Assembly (NCBI RefSeq): GCF_963576675.1
Contig: NC_088913.1
Span: 74,089,001-74,153,000 of the forward strand
Length of the DNA stretch: 64,000 bases
From: Euphorbia lathyris
Taxonomy: Eukaryota; Streptophyta; Magnoliopsida; Malpighiales; Euphorbiaceae
Direction: 5' to 3'
In this document: piece after piece, positions 1-8,623 of the stretch
Layout: every line of letters begins with the position of its first letter
How positions within the stretch are numbered: position 1 is the stretch's first letter
Program-made: the position numbers and the translations under genes
Notes under the pieces: generated by a model
What the model saw: only the letters and a program-made list of their open reading frames with translations
Told to the model about the DNA's origin: nothing
Databases searched by the model: none

Positions 1-330
1 GGGTGAAAATCAATTTTATCTCTAATATTGGCAAGTATTGAGTCAAGGGTTAATTATAGATATTATTATAAAACACATCGTTTCTTATTTTACACCAATA
101 GCACATAAGTTGATTTAAAAAAAGGATTACATATTTTTTTTTCTGTGATTTAATAATAGAATTGAAGTTTAATATTTTTAGATTCAGTAAAATATTTGAA
201 TTTTTTTTGTCCAACTCGTATAAAATACAATATATTTTTTAAATTTTGTAATGTTTAACCATAAATTTGTGAATTATTACTAATGAGTGATAAAATAACG
301 TATATGTGAAGTGTAGATAATAAAATTAAT

Positions 331-437
331 GACCGAGAAGACAATTTGATGAATAATTTCTCTAATTAACTCAACTTCTCAATATTAAAAATAAAATTGC
401 ATCATTTTAGACGTTAATGGTAAAATTAGAGCTGAAA
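331..437. repeat. Dispersed repeat segment shared with the hAT element at 5553-6283
   Basis: About 105 bp that align by eye with 5923-6058, inside the nonautonomous hAT element. Shared words include AGACAATTTGATGAATAATT and CATTTTAGACGTTAA. The segment lies upstream of the small peptide gene. It is probably a decayed relic of the same or a related element. The rest of 1-620 is AT-rich DNA in which I see no gene. Confidence 0.55.
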
Positions 438-620
438 TTGAAAATTACCCTAAAAGATTGGGATTTAGTTTGTAAATAATATTCGGTTTAATGATTCAGG
501 AATTAGGACCCACAAAAACCCTCGATTAAGATATGATTTGGCGTATTTGTGACTTAAGAAAGATGGAAACCGCGTTTCCTATCATTTCATTTCTTCCATA
601 TCTAACAATTCTCCTCTCTC

Positions 621-628
621 TATATATA
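621..628 (+). promoter_or_regulatory. TATA box of the small secreted peptide gene
   Basis: TATATATA follows a pyrimidine-rich CTCCTCTCTC stretch and lies 69 bp upstream of the ATG at 697. That spacing suits a transcription start near 650-660 and a short leader. Placement is by sequence and position only. Confidence 0.6.
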
Positions 629-696
629 CCTTCAAATATTTATTTAACCAATTAAGTTAAGCAGTGTTTATTTCACTAATTAATTTCAGAGAAATA

Positions 697-1033
697 ATGG
701 GTTTTCCCAACCTAATTCCTGTAACTCTTCTTTTGCTATTTATTATTGTTGCCTTTTCTCATCATTATCCACAACCTGCAGAAGCCAGACCATTAACAAT
801 CAATATTCAAGGTAACTCAATATTAATTCAATTATATTTACTTAGTTTAATTATATTATTATTTTTTGGATTCATTAAGTTTTATTAATTTGAAAATTAC
901 AGAAAATACGAAGAAGTTGTTTGGAAACTTAGGAATGGTGTGCAGTTGCTGTGATGGTGTTAATGGAGAATGCACAAGTTCATGGGAGTCATCATCTTGC
1001 CTGAAGCTCCAATGTCATCCATGGAAATACTAA
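697..1033 (+). CDS. Small secreted cysteine-rich peptide, two exons (join 697..811, 903..1033)
   Basis: The predicted protein has 81 residues. Exon 1 encodes a hydrophobic signal peptide (core about residues 7-20), with a likely cleavage after PAEA near residue 27. A 91-bp AT-rich intron runs from GTAACT at 812 to TTACAG at 902 and splices in frame (phase 1) to exon 2. The mature part carries six cysteines in the pattern C-x-C-C-x6-C-x8-C-x4-C and ends CHPWKY, followed by TAA. The start at 697 was chosen over an in-frame start codon at 664, which would put a polar stretch before the signal peptide. A TATA box lies at 621 and an AATAAA-like word near 1109. The layout is that of plant apoplastic signalling or defence peptides. 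I do not recognise the family with certainty, so no function is assigned. It is the only convincing intact host gene in the window and sits beside the decayed Copia-1 element. Confidence 0.72.
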
Positions 1034-1648
1034 TTCTTTTTAATTATATTATTCACAGGGATTGTATAGATTCTGTTATGAAATTCTACAATAAGGTCCA
1101 AAGGAGGCAAATAAAGAATTTTATTAGCTTAGATATTAATTGATTAATTGTTAAAATGGGAAAAAGGGTATTACGTGGATTCGTTTTGATTAATTATTAA
1201 TTATTGTTAGGTGGGACAGGACTCCAGAGAAAGAGAAAGCAATGTGAAAGAAAATAAAAAAGCATATATATAAGTCAAAAGTTGAGTGTCATCTTTCATC
1301 TTTCTTCTTCCTTAGAATTCATTTATTGTATCTTTTTTCATGTAATTAAGTGGAAACCTCCATCATTACCTTGGCCTATTAATTATGAGATGGTGAAGTT
1401 GGTTTATATAGAAAACTTTCTTAGCTGTCAAGAAACGCTCTTTTTCTTCATCTAGGTTTTGTTGTTTTCCTCTGGCTTTTAGCTTCAAGTTTATTTTGCT
1501 TTTAAATGATTGAATAAATTTTTGATTCCTCTATTATGATAGAGTTGGTAGTTTCTTATTTGTTTGCGGTATGTCTCTCTATATGGTATTATTATGTTCT
1601 TTTATAAAAAAATATAATTTTTTTTTTTTTTTGTCTATTATCACATAG
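1034..1648. other. Intergenic, AT-rich
   Basis: This is the 3' flank of the peptide gene. An AATAAAG word near 1109 could be its polyadenylation signal. A T-homopolymer at about 1619-1632 precedes the Copia-1 insertion. No coding potential is seen. Bases 1644-1648 (CATAG) are the left target-site duplication of Copia-1. Confidence 0.6.
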
Positions 1649-1778
1649 TGTTAGATATGTAAATAATCCTATTATTTAGGAAATAGATTATTTCCTTATT
1701 ATTCTCTTGATTGTAGGCTTAATTGTGTATATAAACACTTCTTAATCAATGAAAACCTCAAGGGTTCTACCTCTATTA
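1649..1778 (+). repeat. Copia-1 5' LTR (130 bp)
   Basis: It matches the 3' LTR (17649-17831) apart from about 53 bp that the 3' copy has in two places. A TATATAA promoter word lies near 1728. It ends CTCTATTA directly before the primer binding site. Confidence 0.85.
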
Positions 1779-1790
1779 TGGCATCAGAGC
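1779..1790 (+). other. Copia-1 primer binding site (tRNA-iMet type)
   Basis: TGGCATCAGAGC differs by one base from the usual plant initiator-tRNA-Met primer site TGGTATCAGAGC and sits immediately after the LTR. Confidence 0.8.
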
Positions 1791-1856
1791 TTAAACCCTC
1801 ACTGCTGCACTCGCTTTCCCTTTCTCTTCTGCTACTTTTTTAATCCAAAACCAACC

Positions 1857-2098
1857 ATGACCGAAAAACCTACCTCATCTTCTCCTCCCACTCCTCCTTC
1901 ACCCATTCATCCCCTTTCATCATGGGCTTCTCAACTTGGAATTTTGGAGCCCCGTCATTCACCTCCACAAACTCATGTTGCTCATACTCACCAATCTTTC
2001 ATTCCCACTGATATTACAGAGGCTATGCATACTATGACCGTTGCACCAACGCCCGAACAATGGCATATGGACACCGGGGCTACATCTCATATGACCGT
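1857..2098 (+). pseudogene. Copia-1 gag-pro remnant, gag core missing
   Basis: An open frame from the ATG at 1857 encodes a proline/serine-rich N-terminus and reaches the protease motif WHMDTGATSHMT at about 2061-2096. The aspartate of DTG is the catalytic residue of copia proteases. Only about 65 residues precede this motif. The capsid and zinc-knuckle regions of a normal gag are absent, so an internal deletion has joined the N-terminus to the protease. Solo LTR X interrupts the frame at 2099, and coding resumes at 4778. Confidence 0.75.
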
Positions 2099-4326
2099 TG
2101 TAGGTGCCGCGACCTCGCCCGGGCGGACCGGGGGGTGGACACCGTTGACGACAGATGCTGTGATTGGCGCCGAAAGCAACCAATCGCGGAATCAAGCTGC
2201 TCGGCAGGGCTGGAGCTCGGAGTATGGAAGGGTCGCCACCCACGAATGGGAAAATGAACACCGATCCCTTGCGGGAGACCGGTGAGGGTTCGGGAAACTT
2301 AGGTACGAGCCGAGAAGGCTAGCTCCTTTCCAGAGAAAGGCTACTAGGCACCCCGACATCGCCCGGTTATGAACCACCGGCCTCCTACTTAGCGTGTTAG
2401 GCGATAACGGACTAATCGTATATCTCTTTAAGTTTAAAATTCATTTGAAACGTTTTCTTTCTCGCTTTGAAAACCGTTTTGAGCATGTTATTGAAAGCCA
2501 TTTTAGTAAAGAATCACCCATTTTGCATGAATTTAAAGTATTTAGGAGAGGAAGAGGGAGATAGAAGAAAGAATTGATTTATTCACAGTGTGAGTTATGC
2601 TTTATATCATATATTACATCTACGCTAATCTCACTCCCAAAAACGAGTTTATTTACATGGTTCGTACCTTAATCGCCGTTGGAACGATTTAGGTACGTTT
2701 CAAAACCCCGTTAGTTTACATGATGTTCACTTGAATCGCCGTTTCGAGCGTTTGAAAACGTTGAAATGAAAAGTTTTAACAAGAAAACGTGATTAAGCAA
2801 ACAAGTCCATTAATTTTGTACAAAACCGTTTAGATAGGAAAACGAAACTCTATTATTTACAAATAAAAACGATTTTAATTACGAGGTTCGCTTAATCCGT
2901 CGTTGGAACGAATTAAGGTTTCAAAACGTGACATTTTAGAAAACCACTTGGGACCAAAAAGAAATCAAAAACTCTTATTTACACTTTGAAAGTCTCTAAA
3001 TGCCTTTAATTCACATAATTAAATTGAGATCCTTTTGTGGCTTATTTTCCCTATTCCCACTCTCTTCATCATCACAACAATTAACAAATCAAGGCTAAAT
3101 TCACCCAACCAAATACATTTGAAATATACACATATATACAAAAATAGAGTGAAAATACATATATATATATACATTTTTATCTAAAAATAAGGATATATCT
3201 ATAGATAAAAACGAGTAAAAGATACTACATGGTATAATAAAGAAAATGAAAAATACTAAATATAATGCATTCTTATTCTAATTCAAAACATGTAAAACAA
3301 TGAACAAAGTTCATAAATGTGAAGAATAACATTTGGTTCAAACTAGTTTTAAGTAATAAATATATAGAAAATAACTTCCATCCTAAATAATGACTAATAT
3401 AACTTAAATGAGCCAAAAACGATATATATGTACAAATATAATACTTTACAAAACCAAATCAAAATGAATTGAGTTCCAAATATGAAATATATAGCTACAT
3501 AATACGTAATTAATAGTTATAGGACTCAAAAATAATTTTTATAAATATATTACATAATTAAATACATATGTATACAAGTATAAATATCAAAAGGTTGAGA
3601 AAAGAGGGTTAAAAGGGGAATTTTCGGATTCCAGCAGATTACCGACGGAACATCCGTCGCTAATCTGCTGTTAGTGACAGAAATGGCAGAATAGCAACAG
3701 CAGTCCTTATACTTTCCAGATTCATTAGAAGGCTTTAAATCTACTCTATTCTATCATTTTGGGCCTCCGAACTACCCCAAATCGAGTCATAGTCTACAAC
3801 GGAACCTTCCTAAACGATGTTTTATTTTAAAACGTTAATTAAAAAGGATTTTTCTAAAATTTATATATATACAACGTTTTAATCCCGAACTACCCTCAAA
3901 CGGGATCACGGTTCATATTGGGACTTAAGACGAGGTTTTTTATTTCAAAACAAAACCAAACGTTTATTTAATGCGTGACGGAATTTTAAATAAATACGGA
4001 AAAATAAATAAATGTGATAAATAAATAACTAAATAAATAAATAAAACTACATCCTAAAAATAAATAAATGAAGAAAATAAATAAAATAAATAAAATAAAA
4101 CGAGTCTAGTCCTCGGATAATACCTCAAGATCGGTATTGACAGCTGAAGTCGGTTGATTCCACGAATTATGATTTTTCGGTGTTTTTGGTGTTTTGGTAA
4201 AATATTTAACTTTTAGGAAATTTGGATTTTTTAGGAAAAAAATGTTTTCTCCCAAAAAATTAACTCTCTCTCTCAAAATGTCTAGAGTGAGAAGCTTCCA
4301 AAAAATCCTCCTCCCCTTCAATGCAT

Positions 4327-4359
4327 GGGGATCCGTGCCTTTTATAGGCACGGATCCCC
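4327..4359 (-). promoter_or_regulatory. Perfect 13-bp inverted repeat with a TATA box in its loop
   Basis: GGGGATCCGTGCC at 4327-4339 is exactly complementary to 4347-4359. The 7-base loop reads TATAAAA on the minus strand (4346-4340), a consensus plant TATA box. This would be the core promoter of solo LTR X if it is in minus orientation. The hairpin array at 4366-4630 would then lie immediately upstream of it. Confidence 0.6.
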
Positions 4360-4365
4360 AAAAGT

Positions 4366-4630
4366 TTTGGGCGTCGCCCGACGAGAGTTGGGCGACGCCC
4401 AAAACAGGTTGAGCGAACGCCCAACGTCTGTTGGGTGTGCGCGCCCAACAGACGTTGGGCGCGCGCCCAATGTTGTTGGGCGTCCGCCCAACGAACATTG
4501 GGCGGACGCCCAACGTAGGTTGGGCGCGCGCGCCCAGCTGCCGCTGGGCGTGCGCCCTGCGCTGCTGGGCGCGCGCCCAACTGCCGTCGGGCGTGCGCCG
4601 GCTGCCGCTAGGCGCTCGCCCAACGCCGCT
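4366..4630. repeat. Tandem array of GC-rich hairpins in solo LTR X
   Basis: About eleven consecutive short palindromes are built on the theme TTGGGCGCGCGCCCAA, with variable centres (GACGC, TCCG, GTGCGC). They are spaced roughly every 22 bp. Several units are perfect inverted repeats, for example TTGGGCGTCCGCCCAA and its neighbours. The repetition keeps several frames open on both strands, but I see no protein there. Confidence 0.85.
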
Positions 4631-4777
4631 AAGCACTCGCGAGCTGTCCACTTGACGACATGCAATCCTTACGGACCCTTTCGTGATTTTTATTGTTTAA
4701 ATTATCGGAATCAACCGCTTCAACCGTCTTGTTATGGGTTTTCGTCACAGGTCCTCCGACTCGGTGTCTACAACTGT

Positions 4778-5552
4778 TGATAGAGATACGCTCACATCTT
4801 ATTTTAATATGAGTCAAAATCGTAACATAATTATTGGTAATGGTCAAAGTGTTCCAATTCGTGGTTATGGCAATGCAAGTTTACCCGGATCCACCCCCAT
4901 TTGTAATTAAATAATGTTTTGCATGCACCCCAGTTGATTAAAAACCTTATATCTGTGCGTAAATGTACCACTGATAATCATGTGTCTGTGGAATTTCATC
5001 CCTTTGGTTTCTCTATGAAAGATCTACGAATTGGGTGGGGGGGGGGGGGGGGGGGGGGGGCTTATTATGAGATGTAACAGTGAGGGTGATCTTTATCCTA
5101 TCACACCTAGTTCTGCTTCTGATTTATCTTATCCTTCTGTTTTTTCTGCTTTATCTCCTACCATGTGGCATAATCGTTTGGGACATCCAGGGGCTAATGT
5201 TTTAAGCACCCTTCAGAATAATAAATTTATTTATTGTACTAAGAAATTGGATGCTTCAGTTTCTTCTTCTTGTGTTTATGGGAAACAAATAAAATTGCCA
5301 TTCGCCAAGTCTAACAGCTATACATGCATGCTATTTGATATTGTTCATAGTGATGTTTGGACGTCACCCATTTTAATCTCTAGTGGTCATCGTTATTATG
5401 TCCTTTTTCTTGATAATTATACAAATTTCTTGTGGACATTCCCCTTAACAAATAAATCTCAAGTATATTCCACTTTTCTTTCCTTTCGTACTTTTGTTCG
5501 CACACAATTTGAACGAGACATCAAAACCTTTCAATGTGATAATGGCGGCGAA
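4778..5552 (+). pseudogene. Copia-1 protease C-terminus and integrase N-terminal half
   Basis: Coding resumes with a protease-like stretch (NIIIGNGQSVPI, then NLISVRK). This is followed by the integrase zinc-binding region (WHNRLGHPG; the first cysteine of the usual CxxC pair appears lost) and the catalytic core (IVHSDVW, then FQCDNGGE). Stops are present, and a run of 24 G lies at 5037-5060 where a few codons would be expected. The hAT element at 5553 breaks the core right after DNGGE. Confidence 0.8.
5037..5060 (+). repeat. G24 homopolymer inside the copia coding sequence
   Basis: Twenty-four consecutive G lie between the MKDLRIG and LIMRCNSEG coding stretches, where related copia proteins have only a few residues. 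It may be a real expansion or an assembly artefact. Confidence 0.9.
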
Positions 5553-6283
5553 CAGGGGCAGAGCTAGGGGGGTAGGGGAGGGTCTTCCGACCCTCCGACC
5601 CTCTGGAACACGCTTGACGAATAGTGGTCCAGTCCTGAGTAGCCCCTAAAATAGGTAAAATTAGTTCTTATAACGTAGAGTGTGATTACATAACATAAAA
5701 CTAAGTTTACCTAGTTGGTTGTAGTGATAATTAAAGGAATCTCTACATCCAATTGTTCCTATATTCGAATCTCCATCTCTTCATTTTTTTTATCTCATTT
5801 TAATTTTTTTCCCTTAAACCTCATTCTCCTTTAAAAATATCAATTTAAGTATCATTTTTAATCATTATCAACCTAATTCTCCTTTATTATTTTTAATTGT
5901 ATTTTTTTAGTTACAAAATTCATGATCGATAAGACAATTTGATGAATAATTTCTCCAATTGACCAAACTTGTCAATGTTAGGGATAAAATTGCTTTTAGC
6001 TACCAACGTTAAGGGTAAAATTGCACCATTTTAGACGTTAAGGGTAAAATTGTGCTTAAGTGTAAACATTAGAGTATTTTTGCACCATATCCTTACTTTA
6101 TATTGAATCTCAGTTATTTTGTACCTTAATGTTTCCAATTATGATCAAATTTACCCTTATATTATCAAAAATTTGAAAATTTTGATTTGACTACTATGAA
6201 TCAAAACCTTAAGTCGTTATTAAGAAAAAAAAATATTCATGCAATGGAGCCCCTCCGGACTTTGAGCTCTGGCTCCGCCACTA
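5553..6283. mobile_element. Nonautonomous hAT-type element (731 bp)
   Basis: It is inserted in the Copia-1 integrase and flanked by GCGGCGAA (5545-5552) and GTGGCGAA (6284-6291), an 8-bp duplication with one mismatch, as expected for hAT. The ends form imperfect terminal inverted repeats: CAGGGGCAGAGCTAG on the left and, read inward from the right, TAGTGGCGGAGCCAG. No transposase is encoded. The interior is AT-rich and holds short direct repeats around AAGGGTAAAATTG (about 5980-6060), related to 331-437. Confidence 0.82.
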
Positions 6284-6751
6284 GTGGCGAATATAATAAC
6301 ATACAATTTCATCAATTTTGTCAAACTAATGGCATGCAATTTCGCTTCTCTTATCCTCATACCTCTTCTCAAAACGGGAAATCAGAACGAACCATTCGTA
6401 CTATCAATAATGTTATTCACACAATGCGTCTATTCCCTTCTCTTTTTGGACTCATGCACTCGAACATGCTACGTATCTTCTCAATATCTACCCTCATAAA
6501 ATTCTAGGTTTCCAATCACCCACCAAAATTCTATACCAACGTGACCCTAGTTTTTCCCATTTACGCATTTTTGGTTGTTTGTGCTTTCCCCTTATCCCCT
6601 CTACATCCATGTGTTTTCTTAGGATACCCGTCAAACCATCGGGGTTACAAATGTTTTGATCTGACAAACAATAAAATTATTATCTCAAGGCATGTCACAT
6701 TTGATGAAAAAGTTTTCCCATTTGCTACTCTTCAAAAACCAACGCCTACTC
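6284..6751 (+). pseudogene. Copia-1 integrase C-terminal half
   Basis: Coding resumes after the hAT element with FHQFCQTNGMQF and HTSSQNGKSERTIRTI, which carries the glutamate of the integrase DDE triad. It runs to the copia-typical VFLGYPSNHRGYKC motif near 6630. Frameshifts split it into at least two frames. Copia-2 interrupts it at 6752. Confidence 0.8.
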
Positions 6752-8609
6752 TGTTGGAAATTAGGCTAAGGTATAGCAGCGGAAATATAAAATTTTAACC
6801 TATTTCCATTTAACCCTAGGATCCGTTAATCGTTATTTCATATAAAGAAGGATAAGAAGAATTACCTTTTGATGATCAATCTACCGTTGTTAATGAAGTG
6901 CCCACAACTCTTCTCCGAGTTCCCAAACACGAAATAAAACACGGGAAGATTAATTTAGAATCAACCGTTGAATAGCAACCAAAGTAGATTGCCTCTAACT
7001 AATCAACACAAGATCAAGGATAAAAGAAATAGATGAAATCAATTGATCAAAGGAAGCCGTAGAGAAATCTCGTCCTCGAACTAGGGGTGTCGAATTTTCT
7101 CTCTTGCACTAGGGTGGATTTCAAAAATCTCAATAGGGGATTAGCTAGTGGATTTCGAAAATCTCATAGGGTGGGGTATTTATAATCTCTTGTATCTAAT
7201 CCCTAGTTAGATAGAATTAGGTTACTGAATAGGAATTCAATTCGGAATAGAATTCCTAATTATTATCTCATTATATATCTAATATATTAAGGATAATAAT
7301 AATAACCTTATTGGATAATAATAGGAGCATTATAATCTAATTAAAACTCCTAACTTATTTATCTCTTAATTAATTTAATTCATAATCCTAATCTAATTAG
7401 GTTTAACAAAATCAAATTAATTATTCATGTATATCACTACATGAATTTCGACTCCCCCTTGGTCCATGGGCCTTATTGGGCTCAATTGGGCTTCCATCAA
7501 TTAATTAACATCTATCTCTCTTTTAGGTTCCAAGTCTTATGTGTGACCCATTAGGTTCTTATTGCTTCTAGCCGTATGTAACGTTATTAAATGAATTTTC
7601 AAAGAATTATATTTAATCTTTGCATAACGGAATGATGTACAGAGTATGTGATTAGCAAGTCCGTAATCATTCCCCCAAAGCCATAAGAAGACAGGTTGAT
7701 TCTGTCGTTAACCTTTCCGTATTAGTTATAGTATAATTCGATCCTTTATCAACTACATCCTTGAACTGAATCTTATGACTATGGATGATGTCAAGTCACA
7801 TATAGCGAGACGTTCGTTTTACTTGTACAGGCCGAGTCAACTCAAATAGATAGGTTAAGTGAAATCTGTATTTCATTCTTAAGCTATCACCTTGCAAGGA
7901 TTTAGAGTCAAGACTTCCACAAGCGATCCATGGACATATCTCCCATTTATCGGGAGTGATAAATGCTCAATCAAATGTATAACGATCCCGCAATCACTTC
8001 TTGTGATACCCAACGTCTGCTGTTCACGCCCCAGAGTCATCTCTGTTAAGGATCGTGTTACACCAGAGTCAAAGCGTCACATTCCATAATCCAGAATACC
8101 AATTAACATTCCTTTGAGTCTGATGATTATTTATACCTATTAATAGTAATGAGATGAATAGGTGACAAGGATGAATCTACCCATCCTGTTATCTCAAGTC
8201 GGGTCCCCAATCCTAATGAACTACTTTTCATCGGATCTATGTAACTGTCCAGATATCTGTATATATGAAGCTTGTGAGATCAGCTTTCTGTCGGACAGAA
8301 GACATTGTTACATGCAAGTCTCAACAGTGATATATCAATCCTAAACATATCACTTGACTTGGGGTGGTTTTAAGTTTATTAGTTTATTATAAAGTTTTGT
8401 CTCACTTCATGCTTGTATGAACACTTTATAATCACTTTAAAACAAACTTACGGATTTCCTTTTATCAGACTTTATTTAGTGCTTAAAAGGGATTGCCTTT
8501 ATATAGTTATAAAACATATATCTCATTAAAACAAATGATATAACGAACAATTCATTTATATTAAGTTTGTATCCTAGAACAATTGTCTATAGGACACTAA
8601 ACCCCAACA
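6752..8609 (-). repeat. Copia-2 3' LTR (low-coordinate copy)
   Basis: A direct repeat of 13972-15829. A TATAAATA box in minus orientation lies near 7168-7180. Short ORFs inside, such as 8162-8344, occur in both LTR copies and are not genes. Confidence 0.93.
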
Positions 8610-8623
8610 TACTCCCACTTGGA

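Larger units (their letters stand above)
2099..4772 (-). mobile_element. Solo LTR X, about 2.7 kb, inserted in Copia-1 protease
   Basis: The insertion splits the protease reading frame. It begins TGTAGGTGCC and ends GGTGTCTACA, so it has TGTA/TACA ends. It is flanked by ACCGT (2094-2098) and ACTGT (4773-4777), a 5-bp duplication with one difference. No primer site, pol motif or second LTR is present, so a solo LTR is the simplest reading. Minus orientation is inferred from a TATAAAA box at 4346-4340 on that strand. The large size and GC-rich ends recall Tat/Ogre-type gypsy LTRs, but I cannot prove the lineage. Bases about 4010-4100 hold an AAAT-rich microsatellite. Confidence 0.72.

Noticed and set aside
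664..696. In-frame upstream start for the secreted peptide
   Set aside because: It would add 11 residues before the signal peptide; the start at 697 gives a standard hydrophobic leader.
4106..4780. Five overlapping open frames on both strands rich in GRAPN/ARP-like repeats
   Set aside because: They are translations of the GC hairpin array in a solo LTR; openness in many frames follows from the repeat and no protein motif is present.
7892..8089. Short plus-strand frame in the Copia-2 LTR
   Set aside because: Antisense to the element inside non-coding LTR sequence; no protein similarity recognised.
8162..8344. Sixty-codon frame also found at 15383-15565
   Set aside because: It lies inside both LTR copies of Copia-2, so duplication reflects the LTR and not a conserved gene.
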